A stretch of DNA of 64,000 bases from Bradyrhizobium sp. cir1 (GTDB lineage Bacteria > Pseudomonadota > Alphaproteobacteria > Rhizobiales > Xanthobacteraceae). The notes under the pieces were generated by a model, which did no database searches, was not told the DNA's origin, and saw only the letters and a program-made list of their open reading frames with translations. Positions 47,131 to 56,458 of this stretch are shown in pieces. How positions within the stretch are numbered: the first letter of the stretch is position 1; every line of letters begins with the position of its first letter. The stretch lies in contig NZ_JACIHE010000011.1 in the NCBI RefSeq assembly GCF_014198245.1, forward strand, positions 1 through 64,000, given 5' to 3'. The position numbers were made by a program, and so were the translations under genes.

Positions 47131-49446
47131 CTAGAACGTTCCGGCCACGGTCAGGCGAAATGTCAGCGGCTCGACTGGATGCAGCACGTAGTTCATCACG
47201 CCGTTCCGGCACACGGCCATGGGCGCTACGCCTGACGTACAGAGAGTGTAGAGCGTATCGGTCTTCAGCAGGGAGCCATAGGCGTAAGTGATCTGGTTGG
47301 CTCTTGTATTCAACAGATTGAGTACGTCGAGCTGGATGTGCCAGCCGTTGTCGGCGCGGTAGCCGAGGCGTCCGTTGAAGATGCTCGTGGCAGACGAGCG
47401 GAAGGCGTTGTCCTCCGTCAGCGGGCTTGAAGCGAGATAGCGCCAGCGCAAGGTTCCGAACCAGCCGGTCTTCTCCCCGAACGTGATACCGGCCGACGCC
47501 ACCATGGGCGGCGCGTTCGGAATGTAATTGCCGGGCGCATTGCCTGCTTGCGCCTCTGGATAACCGGCGAGCGAGGCATAGACCGCGGCCTGGTCGCCGT
47601 CATAGCCGCGGAAGCGCGCATAGGTCATCGCCAGATCGGCGTCGACATCGATCCAGGATCGCGGGCGGTAATGGTTGGTCCACTCGAAACCATAGCGGCG
47701 GCTGGCGCGCCTCGCCTCGGTATCACCGGCGTCGCCCAAGAACAGGATCTCGGAATCCTGGTCGAGGATGAAGACGCTGAACGAGCTGTCGAGACCGGGA
47801 ATGACTCTGCTGCGGACGCCGATCTCGGCGCCCCTTGTGCGCACCAGAAGTGGCGATGGGACGAGTCTTGTCGCGGCATCGCCCGGATCTTCCGTCGTCG
47901 TGGCGCCGCGGGCGTCGTTCGAGTGCATGTCGTAGCCGGCGCCGAAGAAGAATTCAGTCCGGTTGAAAGGGCCGAGCGCCATCCTGAATTTTGGGCTGCC
48001 GAGCGCGGCATCGGCGCGGCCGGAATTGCTGGCGTTGAACAGGGAGGTGACGTTGGCGGCGTAATAATCGCCGCGCCAGCCGAGCGTGGTCCTGAACCAG
48101 TCGGTCCAGCGCACGGTGTTCTCGGCATAGACGCCGACACTGCCCTCGCCGACCCTGTCGCTGCGGACATTGGCGAGAAAGCTGCGCTGGAAGGTGCCGG
48201 TGAGCGCCAGATCGATCGCGTCGTAACGCGATTGCAGGCCGAAGGTGGTCTGCATCGGGAGCCCTGCGAACGAACCGCTCAGCGTGCGCGCCATGCTGGC
48301 GCCGGTCATCAGGCGGTCGTCGTGCTGGTGAAACTGGTCGCCGAGCACGGGATCGCCGAGGAAGTAGGTGAAGTTGTTGTAGAGATCGAGCTGGCTCTTC
48401 ACGACATAGGCATTGGCCTTCCACGACCCCACCTCGTCGCTCTGCGCAAGACGCACCGACAGCGCAAAGCGGTTGGTGTTGCCGCCGTCGGTGGGATCCT
48501 CCGAGCCGAACCGGCCGAGCAAGCCGGCCGCAAGCGCGCGCTGCGGCACCTGGTCGGTGGAATTCCACCTGTTGACATAGGCCATGCCGGTGACGGACAC
48601 GCCGTCGGTCGCGGTACCCTGGCTGTAGCGCATGAGCCCGTTGAGCTTCCTCACATGGTCCGGATTGTCCCAGGGACCGTTGTAGGTGCCGAGCTCGCCG
48701 GCGACGAGCAGCGAACCGGCGCCGGCCCTGGCGGAGTCCATGCCGAGCAGCCGGCGATAGCCGAAGCCACCGGCGGTCACCTGTGCAAGGCCCTTTTCGG
48801 TGCGATCGATCAGGCCGATATGGACGCTGCCGACCGATGCGAAATCGCCCTCGTCGGCGAAATATGGCCCCTTGCGAACGTCCATCGCGCCGATGGTTTC
48901 CGGGATCAGCCAGTTGAGATCGGCATAGCCCTGGCCGTGAGCGTGAGTGCGCATGTTGACCGGGACGTCGTCGACATAGATGGCGAGATCGGTGCCGTGG
49001 TCGAGATTGTAGCCGCGCAGAAAATACTGGTTCGCTTTGCCCTCGCCGGAGTGCTGGGTCACGATCAGCCCCGGCACGGCTTCGAGCACCTCGCCCGGCC
49101 GCGCGACGGGACGCGCATTGAGCTCTTCGCCCGAGACGGTGAGCTCGCTCGCCATGGCAGGCAGGCCTTTTGCGCCGGAGGCGACGCCGCGGACATCCGG
49201 CGCCGGGGCTGCTGCCGGATACACGAAGATGCGACGACCGGCCGGAACTGGCGTGCCCGCGCGTCGCGATGCCGGCAGCTTCCTGCGAGGCGGCGCCCGG
49301 CCGCCGGAGACCTCGACCTGCGGCAGCTCGCGCAGCGCCGGATCACTCTGCGCGAAGGCACTGCCGTCACCCGCGAGAAGCAGGACAGCGGAGAGCACCT
49401 TCACTGGTCCGAGGCGCCGACCCGTCTCAGGCGGCCTCGGTCGCAT
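47131..49446 (-). CDS. TonB-dependent outer-membrane receptor, probably for nickel
   Basis: About 771 residues from the ATG at 49446; a GTG at 49404 just before the signal peptide is an alternative, and both lack a strong ribosome site. The signal peptide ends GSAFAQ, followed by a Pro/Arg-rich linker. The plug (about 100-240) contains RPGEVLEAVPGLIVTQHSG and FLRGYNLDHGTDLAIYVDD, and the 22-strand barrel ends in a terminal Phe (LTVAGTF). A His-rich plug loop MRTHAHGQGY could contact metal. It overlaps the end of hupN by 20 bases, behind a NikR operator, so nickel or a nickel chelate is the likely cargo (inference). Confidence 0.85.
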   Translation of the reverse strand: MRPRPPETGRRLGPVKVLSAVLLLAGDGSAFAQSDPALRELPQVEVSGGRAPPRRKLPASRRAGTPVPAGRRIFVYPAAAPAPDVRGVASGAKGLPAMASELTVSGEELNARPVARPGEVLEAVPGLIVTQHSGEGKANQYFLRGYNLDHGTDLAIYVDDVPVNMRTHAHGQGYADLNWLIPETIGAMDVRKGPYFADEGDFASVGSVHIGLIDRTEKGLAQVTAGGFGYRRLLGMDSARAGAGSLLVAGELGTYNGPWDNPDHVRKLNGLMRYSQGTATDGVSVTGMAYVNRWNSTDQVPQRALAAGLLGRFGSEDPTDGGNTNRFALSVRLAQSDEVGSWKANAYVVKSQLDLYNNFTYFLGDPVLGDQFHQHDDRLMTGASMARTLSGSFAGLPMQTTFGLQSRYDAIDLALTGTFQRSFLANVRSDRVGEGSVGVYAENTVRWTDWFRTTLGWRGDYYAANVTSLFNASNSGRADAALGSPKFRMALGPFNRTEFFFGAGYDMHSNDARGATTTEDPGDAATRLVPSPLLVRTRGAEIGVRSRVIPGLDSSFSVFILDQDSEILFLGDAGDTEARRASRRYGFEWTNHYRPRSWIDVDADLAMTYARFRGYDGDQAAVYASLAGYPEAQAGNAPGNYIPNAPPMVASAGITFGEKTGWFGTLRWRYLASSPLTEDNAFRSSATSIFNGRLGYRADNGWHIQLDVLNLLNTRANQITYAYGSLLKTDTLYTLCTSGVAPMAVCRNGVMNYVLHPVEPLTFRLTVAGTF

Positions 49447-50506
49447 CGACGCAGTCCAGAACTTTTGCCGCGACGCGGCGCCGGCCATCCGCAAACATGC
49501 GGCGATAGAGCACGACCGAGACGAGCCAGGCGAGCGCGAACAGCGCGATCACGGCAAAGCCGACATTGGCGAGCGAATCGTTGAGGGCCTCGACCAGCGA
49601 CCACGGCCCACCCGACAGGCCAAGCCGGTCACTGACGAGCCGCAGCGCCTCGATGCCGCCGATGACCAGCGCGACCGCGATGGAGGCGCCGGTGATGCTG
49701 AGGTTGTACCAGAGCTTGCGACAGGGATCGACGAAGGCCCAGCGATAGGCGCTGGCCATCAGCGCGGAATCGGCGGTGTCGACCAGCGCCATGCCTGATG
49801 CGAACAGCGCGGGAAAGACCAGGACATCGACGAGCGAGGCGCCGTGCGTGGCTTCGCCGGCGGAGATGCCGAGCAATCCGATCTCGGTTGCGGTGTCGAA
49901 GCCGAGCCCGAACAGGACTCCGAGCGGATACATGTGCCAGGACTTTGTCACCAGACGAAACATGGGGCCGAGCAGCCGCGCGAGGACTCCGCGGCTCGCA
50001 AGCAGCGCTTCGAGGCCCTCCGCATCGTGAACGCCGTGCGCGCGCGCCATGTGAAAAGTCCGCCACAGGCCGGCGAAGATGGCGACATTGATGGCGGCGA
50101 TCACGAGCAGGAACAGCGCAGACACCGAAGTGCCGATCAGGCCGCCGATCTCCTTGAGCAGGCTGTCGCCGCCGAAGCTCACCACGCCCAGCGCAAGCAG
50201 CGTGGTCGCGATCACAACGACGCTGGAATGGCCGAGCGCGAAGTAAAGGCCGACAGGTCGCGGCGCAACATTCGCATGCATCAGCTTGCGCACCACATTG
50301 TCGATGGCGGCAATGTGGTCGGCATCGACGGCATGGCGCAGGCCAAACACCCAGGCCAGCAGCGCGGTCGCCATCACCGTCGGCCGGTCGCCGAACAGCG
50401 CGAAGGCAAAGGCCCATGCAACGACGTTGGCGGCGATCAGCCCGCCGAACAGCAGCAGGGTGGCGGGCTCGATCGCTCGCGCAGACAACTTCGTCACTTG
50501 CTCCAT
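49427..50506 (-). CDS. hupN: High-affinity nickel permease HupN (NiCoT family)
   Basis: 359 residues with eight membrane segments. NiCoT signatures are present: HAVDADHI (His58, Asp63, His64, the HX4DH motif in TM2), ALGHSSVVV, and GFDTATEIGLL. Members import Ni2+ (and some Co2+) with nanomolar affinity; Bradyrhizobium HupN supplies hydrogenase. It is directly behind an exact NikR operator and overlaps the TonB receptor gene, giving an outer/inner membrane nickel uptake pair. Confidence 0.93.
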   Translation of the reverse strand: MEQVTKLSARAIEPATLLLFGGLIAANVVAWAFAFALFGDRPTVMATALLAWVFGLRHAVDADHIAAIDNVVRKLMHANVAPRPVGLYFALGHSSVVVIATTLLALGVVSFGGDSLLKEIGGLIGTSVSALFLLVIAAINVAIFAGLWRTFHMARAHGVHDAEGLEALLASRGVLARLLGPMFRLVTKSWHMYPLGVLFGLGFDTATEIGLLGISAGEATHGASLVDVLVFPALFASGMALVDTADSALMASAYRWAFVDPCRKLWYNLSITGASIAVALVIGGIEALRLVSDRLGLSGGPWSLVEALNDSLANVGFAVIALFALAWLVSVVLYRRMFADGRRRVAAKVLDCVDATEAA

Positions 50507-50521
50507 CGGCCGAGCCTCGCG

Positions 50522-50549
50522 GTATGATCATTATCCGGAACTGTCATAC
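50522..50549 (-). promoter_or_regulatory. NikR operator upstream of hupN
   Basis: GTATGA (50522-50527), 16 bases, TCATAC (50544-50549): an exact match to the E. coli NikR operator consensus GTATGA-N16-TCATAC. It lies 15 bases before the hupN start. A -10-like GATAAT on the minus strand (50530-50535) falls inside it, so bound NikR would block transcription when nickel is plentiful. No nikR gene is in the window. Confidence 0.88.
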
Positions 50550-50694
50550 CGAGGAGAGCAAGGGCCAGGCCACTTTCGGCGCGCGCTCGAGGACACCGGC
50601 GTCGATGGCTGCCAACGTGCCGTCATTGCGAGGGAATTTGCCCCTGGCGCATCAAAGCGCCGAAGCGCAGCGCGACGCTCCTGCTGGCAAGATG

Positions 50695-51921
50695 CTATCC
50701 ATCTGGGTGGCTAGTTGACCGCTTGCCGCCCGAAAGGGGCGACGGGGACATCGGTGAAACGGCCGATCGATGCGGGCCGACAACGATACGGCGAAAGAGC
50801 CACAGGACGATGGGACAAGCCAGGAGCGCTGCGGCGCCGAAGTCGAGCCCGGCACTCGCAGAGCCGAACGAGGTGGAGAGCTTGCCGCCGATCGCCGGTC
50901 CGGCCAGCATGCCGGCGTAGAAGACCGTGTAAAACAGTCCCATTCCGATCGGCCGCATCTTCTGGTCGAGCACCCGCGCCGGCAGGCTCATGATCGCACC
51001 GGCAGGCAGGCCGCAAAGGATTCCAAGAGCAACGACGATGGGAAGCACCATGCCGCTGCGCGACAGCAGAAGCGTCAGGAGCGCGAAGGCGATGCAGCCT
51101 GTCACTAGGATCGCCTCGCCGCGCCCGGTCCGATCGGCGAGGAAGCCGCCCATCGGAACCGAAAGGGCGGCGAGCCAGAGCACGATACTGATGGTCGATC
51201 CGGCTGCGGCAATGGACCAGCCTCGCTCGACAAGCATCGACGGGCCGAAACTGAAGATCATCGCAAAGCCGATATTGTAGAGGCACCAGATCAAGCCGGC
51301 GGCAATCACGGCGCAGATCGTCGCGGGCGTCAGGCTGCCGGCCTCGCCTTCTGCCGCGACGACCGCATCAGGCGCGCGATAAACCAGGGCGATGAGGCCA
51401 AGCCCGATCAGGATCAGTCCTGCGACGGCAAGATTGACGGCATGGAGCCCGAGCGCGGCTCCGATTGCCGGCAAGAGCATGAGAGAGAGCGCGATGCCGG
51501 CCGGCCAGGAGTTGATGAAAATGGCCATCGCGGTGGCGATTTCCCGGCCGGCGAACCAGTCCGCAGCCATCTTGGTCATCAAAACGTTCAGGAGAACACC
51601 GCCGATGCCGGCAATCACTCGGCCCGCGATCTGCACGCTCCATGATGTCGATGTGGTCATCAGCAGTTCACCGGCCAGCATCATCAGGAGGCCAGCGAGC
51701 ACCGTCACCTTGTCGCCATAGCGGCGGCCGATCGCGCCGCCAGGAAGGGCAAGCGCAGTTCCCGGCGCAAAATAGAGCCCGATCAGAACGCCAATATCGG
51801 CCAGGCTCGCGCTCAGGCTCTGGCTGAGCTGTGGCGCAACAGCGGCGACGCTCTGGAACTGAAAGGCGATGGCGGCACGGGCGACGAACAGAACAGCAAG
51901 AATGGTCCAGCGGCTTCGCAT
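50695..51921 (-). CDS. MFS transporter
   Basis: 408 residues from the ATG at 51921 (GGAG nine bases upstream); an ATG seven codons earlier is possible. Twelve hydrophobic segments, with an MFS motif A-like loop (GAIGRRYGDKVTVLAG) between segments 2 and 3 and its counterpart GGFLADRTGRGEAILV in the second half. It resembles nitrate/cyanate-type or drug exporters (CynX-like), but the substrate is not evident. Its start is 24 bases from the stop of the FAD oxidase on the same strand, so the two may be co-transcribed. Confidence 0.85.
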   Translation of the reverse strand: MRSRWTILAVLFVARAAIAFQFQSVAAVAPQLSQSLSASLADIGVLIGLYFAPGTALALPGGAIGRRYGDKVTVLAGLLMMLAGELLMTTSTSWSVQIAGRVIAGIGGVLLNVLMTKMAADWFAGREIATAMAIFINSWPAGIALSLMLLPAIGAALGLHAVNLAVAGLILIGLGLIALVYRAPDAVVAAEGEAGSLTPATICAVIAAGLIWCLYNIGFAMIFSFGPSMLVERGWSIAAAGSTISIVLWLAALSVPMGGFLADRTGRGEAILVTGCIAFALLTLLLSRSGMVLPIVVALGILCGLPAGAIMSLPARVLDQKMRPIGMGLFYTVFYAGMLAGPAIGGKLSTSFGSASAGLDFGAAALLACPIVLWLFRRIVVGPHRSAVSPMSPSPLSGGKRSTSHPDG

Positions 51922-51945
51922 TTCGGATCGCTCCGATACCATCAA

Positions 51946-53337
51946 TTATGTCGTCGGCTTGATATTCTGGTTCAAGCGGAAGAAATTGGTCGGATCGTAT
52001 TTGGTCTTGAGCGCGGCCAAACGCGAATAGTTCTCGCCATAGGCGTCGCGAATTCGATCCTCGCCCTCATCGCCGAGATTGTTGGCGTAGACGCCGCCGG
52101 TCGAATAGGGCCTGACGGCGCTCCACAGTTCGCGCGCCCAACGCATGTTCGCGACGTCGTCGGCCGGATCGTCCCAGATCGCGACCGGAAAGCAGTCGAA
52201 CGCTGCATCGCGGTTCGCATAAGGCGAGTCGGATGCCGGAACCCGCGCGATTGCGCCGCCGACGTGCTGGAAGACCAATAGCGAGGAGGTGTTGGGCGCT
52301 CTCGCATAGGCATCGAGCAGCGCGTCGATTGCACCCGTACTGATCTCGCGCAGGAATTGCGCCTTCCAATAATAGCGGCGCCCCCGCGGAAACAGCGCAT
52401 CGCCGCCCGACTGAATCTCGAGATAGGGCACGGTTGCGAGGCGCGTCTCGACGGGGGAGCCGAACTCGACGATCGGTGAAAGGGCGCGTTCACCGTCTTG
52501 ATGCAAGCCGACATAGCAGCCGGAGATGCTGAAGTATCGATCCCCCGACGGCAGCGTGATGAGGGCAGCATCGACGTTGACCTCGTCGGCGGCGTTGCGA
52601 GCGAATTCATCGTAGAACCGCATGGCCTCGCGCGCCTGCCCATAGGGATGAAGCGCAGTCGCGACGAGCAATGACGTACCGATGGAATGGAGCCGGTATT
52701 CGAACGCAGTCACGATGCCAAAGTTGCCGCCGCCGCCTCGGAGGCCCCAGAACAGGTCGGGGTGTTCGGTCGCACTCGCCCTCAAGATCTTTCCCTCAGC
52801 CGTCACCACTTCGGCGGCAATCAGATTGTCGCAGGTCAGCCCGTATTTGCGCCCGAGCTTGCCGAAGCCGCCGCCGAGCGTGAGCCCGGCGATACCGGTG
52901 TCGCTGTTGACCCCCATGGTGGTCGCCAGACCGTGCGCCTGCGTGGCACGATCGAACTCGCCGAGATCGAGGCCCGCCTCTGCGCGCGCGGTGCGACGGA
53001 CCGAATCGACGTCGATGCGTTTCATCCGCGACAGGTCGATGACCATGCCCCCGTCGCAGACCGACAGGCCCGCAACATTGTGGCCTCCGCTGCGAACGGC
53101 CACCGGGAACGCACGGGATCTCGCGAACGTCACGGCCTCGACCACATCCTGCGCATCCGTGCAGTAGGCGATCACGGCCGGCTTCTTGTCGATCGCGCCA
53201 TTCCAGACCTTGCGCGCTTCGTCGTAGCCGGCGTCTCCCTCGAGGACCACCTTGCCCTTGAGCCGCAGCTGTGGGGCGGACCAGGGTTCGGCGTGCGATT
53301 TGCCGATCAATTTGTCGTCCAGCTCTCGCTGCTCCAT
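51946..53337 (-). CDS. FAD-linked oxidase (VAO/PCMH fold with BBE domain)
   Basis: 463 residues from the ATG at 53337 (GAGGAGC upstream). The PCMH FAD domain (about 50-225) includes RSGGHNVAGLSV with His86, the likely 8-alpha FAD-linkage site, and GLTLGGGFGKLGRKYGL. At the usual second, cysteinyl linkage position (about 60 residues later) the sequence is NSDT with no Cys, so mono-covalent FAD is expected. The C-terminal BBE domain ends YDPTNFFRLNQNI. Such enzymes oxidise sugars, alkaloids or phenolics; the substrate is unknown. It is divergent from the CadC-like regulator (113 bases), a likely control pair. Confidence 0.88.
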   Translation of the reverse strand: MEQRELDDKLIGKSHAEPWSAPQLRLKGKVVLEGDAGYDEARKVWNGAIDKKPAVIAYCTDAQDVVEAVTFARSRAFPVAVRSGGHNVAGLSVCDGGMVIDLSRMKRIDVDSVRRTARAEAGLDLGEFDRATQAHGLATTMGVNSDTGIAGLTLGGGFGKLGRKYGLTCDNLIAAEVVTAEGKILRASATEHPDLFWGLRGGGGNFGIVTAFEYRLHSIGTSLLVATALHPYGQAREAMRFYDEFARNAADEVNVDAALITLPSGDRYFSISGCYVGLHQDGERALSPIVEFGSPVETRLATVPYLEIQSGGDALFPRGRRYYWKAQFLREISTGAIDALLDAYARAPNTSSLLVFQHVGGAIARVPASDSPYANRDAAFDCFPVAIWDDPADDVANMRWARELWSAVRPYSTGGVYANNLGDEGEDRIRDAYGENYSRLAALKTKYDPTNFFRLNQNIKPTT

Positions 53338-53450
53338 GGATTTGCTCCTCGTTGACAATGCCCATGCCATCGTCTCACGGAGCGCCGGATCGTTTCCTGA
53401 ATCCGATCGGAAAAAGTTGCAAATTTCGCCAAAATTGGTGTCACTAGGCC

Positions 53451-55034
53451 ATGGCGACGATCTACGAGTTCGGTCCATTTCGTCTCGAGACAGATGCCGG
53501 CACGCTGTTTCGCGAAGCCGAGCCGGTTGCGCTCGGCGGGCGAGCGATCGCGCTGCTTCGGCTGCTGCTGGAGCAGGCGGGAAGACCGGTCGCCAAGGAC
53601 GCGCTGATGGAGGCGGCCTGGCCGGGGCTCGCCGTCGAGGAAAGCAATCTGACCGTACAGATCGCGGCGCTACGCCGGACGTTTGCAGACGCCGAAGGCG
53701 GCAGCAGCTGGATCGAGACCCTGCCGCGCCGCGGTTACCGCTACGTCGGCCCGCCAGCCGCAGCCCTGTTCGATAGCAGCCGGCAAGCGTTGCTCCCGTC
53801 TGCTCGCTCCGACAAGCCATCGATCGCCGTGCTGCCGTTTTCGAACTTGAGCGGCGATCCGGCCCAGGACTACTTTTCCGACGGAGTCACGGAAGACGTC
53901 ATTACGGAACTATCGCGGTTCCGGTCGCTCTTCGTCGTGGCCCGCCATTCCAGCTTCGTCTACCGCGCCAGGACGTCCGACATCAGAGAGGTCGGCCGCC
54001 AACTCGGCGTACGATATGTGGTGGAAGGGAGCGCACGCCGGATCGGGAAACGGGTGCGGGTCACGGTCCAGCTTCTGGATGCCGTGAGCGGCTTCACCCT
54101 TTGGACGGAGCGCTACGACCGCGAGATCGAAGACATATTCGCGATCCAGGACGAAATCGTCGGCAGGATCGTCTCAGCGCTGCCCGGCCGGGTTGAGGAC
54201 GCGGGCCGCGAGATCGCAAGAGGCAAACAGACCTCGAATATCACGGCCTACGACCTCGTCCTGTTGGGGAACGAGCGATGGCGTCAGTTGACCGTGGCAA
54301 GCATGGATGAGGCGGGAGGTTGCTTCAAGAAGGCCGTGGAGCTCGATCCAGCCTATGCCCGCGCTCACGCCAATATCGCCTGGACGATCGTCTGCGCCGC
54401 GTTTCTGGAATCACCCGCCGCGCCTTCGCTGGATGATGCGCGGCGCGAGATCGAGATCGCGCTCGATCTTGATGAAAACGATGCCTGGTCGCACGGCGTC
54501 TTCGCCCAGCTTCTCTTCCTGCAGAACCGTGACCAGGAGGCCGAAACTCACTTCAAGCGGGCTCTGGCCCTCAACCCGAACGATGCAGACGTCGCCGCCG
54601 CGTTTGCCAACATCCTGGTCTATTGGGGACATTGGCGGGAAGCGCTCACATGGATCAAGTCGGCCAAACAGCTCAACCCGTTTCCACCCAACATCTACCA
54701 CTGGTACCACGCGCTGGCGCTCTATTCGGCGCGCGACTACGAACAGGCGATCAAGGTTCTCAGGGAGGCGCGATCGAGTGATCGCTGGTCCCACGCGCTC
54801 CTTGCGGCGTGCTACGCGCAAATCGATCGACCGAGTGAGGCGGACATCGAGGTGCGTGCATTCATTCGAGAGCGAGGTCTGGAATTGAGTGAGCGCGGTG
54901 AAGCGCTGCCGGTCAATACGCTCGAACTCGCCCGGATGCGCGCCGCCAGATATAGAGATCCCATCGACCGCGACCATTTCCTCGACGGGTTGCGCAAGGC
55001 CGGCCTGAATGGCGGGCTCGCCGATTTCGCATAG
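53451..55034 (+). CDS. CadC/OmpR-type winged-helix regulator with TolB-like and TPR domains
   Basis: 527 residues. An OmpR/CadC-type winged helix (about 3-100; FRLETDAGTLF, VEESNLTVQIAALRR, IETLPRRGYRYV) is followed by a TolB-like segment (122-250; KPSIAVLPFSNLSGDPAQ, DGVTEDVITELSRF) and TPR repeats to the end (AFANILVYWGHWREALTW). It has no membrane segment, unlike true CadC. This layout is frequent in rhizobia, often described as adenylate-cyclase-like regulators. It is divergent from the FAD oxidase gene and probably controls it (inference). Confidence 0.87.
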   Translation: MATIYEFGPFRLETDAGTLFREAEPVALGGRAIALLRLLLEQAGRPVAKDALMEAAWPGLAVEESNLTVQIAALRRTFADAEGGSSWIETLPRRGYRYVGPPAAALFDSSRQALLPSARSDKPSIAVLPFSNLSGDPAQDYFSDGVTEDVITELSRFRSLFVVARHSSFVYRARTSDIREVGRQLGVRYVVEGSARRIGKRVRVTVQLLDAVSGFTLWTERYDREIEDIFAIQDEIVGRIVSALPGRVEDAGREIARGKQTSNITAYDLVLLGNERWRQLTVASMDEAGGCFKKAVELDPAYARAHANIAWTIVCAAFLESPAAPSLDDARREIEIALDLDENDAWSHGVFAQLLFLQNRDQEAETHFKRALALNPNDADVAAAFANILVYWGHWREALTWIKSAKQLNPFPPNIYHWYHALALYSARDYEQAIKVLREARSSDRWSHALLAACYAQIDRPSEADIEVRAFIRERGLELSERGEALPVNTLELARMRAARYRDPIDRDHFLDGLRKAGLNGGLADFA

Positions 55035-55079
55035 CGGCCCGCGAAGGTACGAAGTGCCGACGCCGCTCAGGCCTTGGCG

Positions 55080-55595
55080 GGTTGACGAGCGTCGGCGATA
55101 GTTTCGGACTTAAGACACGGGTGGTCTCCACCGACGGCACTCAGCCCGTCGGCCGCGGCATGGACCCGGCTCTCGAGGCGCGCGACGTGCTCGCCGTGTT
55201 GAAGTGCGATCCGGAGGCTCCGGCGGACTTGCGCCAGAAAGCAATTGCGCTCGCAGGCGCGCTGCTCGAACTCGCGAATGCTGCGCCGCAGGAACAAGGC
55301 GAGGCAGTCGCGGCAGGAGCGCTTGACAGCGGCCGCGCTTGGGTGAAATTCCAACTTGGCGGAAAGATCGGGACGGGTTGTTTCGATCGACAACCGGCGG
55401 ATCGCCCGCCTTGCCAAGCTGGCGGGAGCGCCGGATGACAAGGCCGCCGGCGCGGAACTGCACGTGAGAACGGGCGATCTCGTCGAGCGAGGCCAACAAC
55501 TCTGCACGGTACATGCAGACGCTCCTGGAGAATTGGCCTACGCGTTCGATTACACCGATGCAAATCGCGACATCTTCGTGTTGGCGGATTCCTGA
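55080..55595 (+). pseudogene. Decayed thymidine phosphorylase (C-terminal third only)
   Basis: Frame 55082 on reads SFGLKTRVVSTDGTQPVGRG, then ALEARDVLAVLKCDPEAPADLR, and RAWVKFQ. The match then jumps frame near 55350 to SGRVVSIDNRRIARLAKLAG and the typical ending GELAYAFDYTDANRDIF. These are consecutive blocks of the AMP/thymidine phosphorylase C-terminus. About 25 codons between KFQ and SGRVV are missing and the N-terminal two thirds are gone. No intact catalytic domain remains. Confidence 0.78.
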
Positions 55596-55748
55596 TGAGG
55601 TCCGCTGTGGCCTCGGCAAAAAAGGACCCAACTCGCGTCCCCTTCCCGCCTGAATTGGTTCAGCTCTCATTCAAGTGATATGCCTATTCTTCCCGGTGCA
55701 GGCTCCGCTGGTCGAAAGCGTCAGCCTCTCAGGATCGGGAGACATGTC

Positions 55749-56042
55749 ATGAAGTTGAAGAGTGCAATTTTGGCCGCCGCATTCGCCTTTACCGCACTGC
55801 CCGCCCTCCCGGCACTTGCCCATGACGACTGGGACAATGAGCATGGCGAAGTTCATGACCGGCTCGGCGAAGCTCATGAACGTGCCCATGAGTACGGGTT
55901 TGAAAGCCGCGGCGAGCATCGCGCCTACCACCGTGCTCTCAGAGACCTGCACCGGGGCTATCATGAGGATCGCGGAGACTACAGCTACTCCAGGCCGCGC
56001 TATTACTATTCCTACCCGAGCTATCGGGGCTATGGATGGTAA
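55749..56042 (+). CDS. Small secreted His/Tyr/Arg-rich protein
   Basis: 97 residues from the ATG at 55749, with GGGAGACATGTC upstream. The signal peptide (1-24) ends LPALA|HD. The mature part is rich in His, Glu, Arg and then Tyr (DDWDNEHGEVHDRLGEAHE; the last 25 residues are mostly Tyr, Ser, Arg and Gly). No known family. The His/Asp content and the copC-copD genes 40 bases downstream suggest periplasmic metal binding (inference). Confidence 0.7.
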   Translation: MKLKSAILAAAFAFTALPALPALAHDDWDNEHGEVHDRLGEAHERAHEYGFESRGEHRAYHRALRDLHRGYHEDRGDYSYSRPRYYYSYPSYRGYGW

Positions 56043-56081
56043 GCAGACGAACAGCAGCTTCGATCGCGAGGAGAGCAAGTC

Positions 56082-56456
56082 ATGCGTGCTAAACTGCTGA
56101 CCATCGGCGCAAGCCTCGGGCTTGTCCTTGCTGCCACTGCAGCGATGGCCCACCCTAAACTCACGTCCTCCGTGCCGGCGGCTGATGGCTTGGAGCGCGC
56201 TGCGACCGCAGCCAAGGAGATTCGCCTGAATTTCTCGGAAGGCGTCATTGCCAAATTTTCCGGCCTGGAGTTGCAGGATGAAAGCGGCAAGCCGATCGCA
56301 ACGGGGACCGCGACCGTCGACGCGAAAGACAAGAAGCAGTTAGTGGTGCCCCTTGATGCGCCGCTGACTACGGGCAAATACCGCGTGATATGGCACGCAG
56401 TGTCCGAGGACACCCATCGCGTTAAGGGCGAATACACCTTCACCATCGGCAACTAG
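56082..56456 (+). CDS. copC: CopC-type periplasmic copper-binding protein
   Basis: 124 residues. The signal peptide is cut before His24 (AMA|HPKLTSS), making His the first mature residue, as required for the Cu(II) site. The second half of the site is Asp110 and His112 in SEDTHRVKGEY. The Met-rich Cu(I) site of some CopC proteins is absent, so this is the Cu(II)-only class. It is two bases upstream of copD. Confidence 0.92.
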   Translation: MRAKLLTIGASLGLVLAATAAMAHPKLTSSVPAADGLERAATAAKEIRLNFSEGVIAKFSGLELQDESGKPIATGTATVDAKDKKQLVVPLDAPLTTGKYRVIWHAVSEDTHRVKGEYTFTIGN

Positions 56457-56458
56457 CG

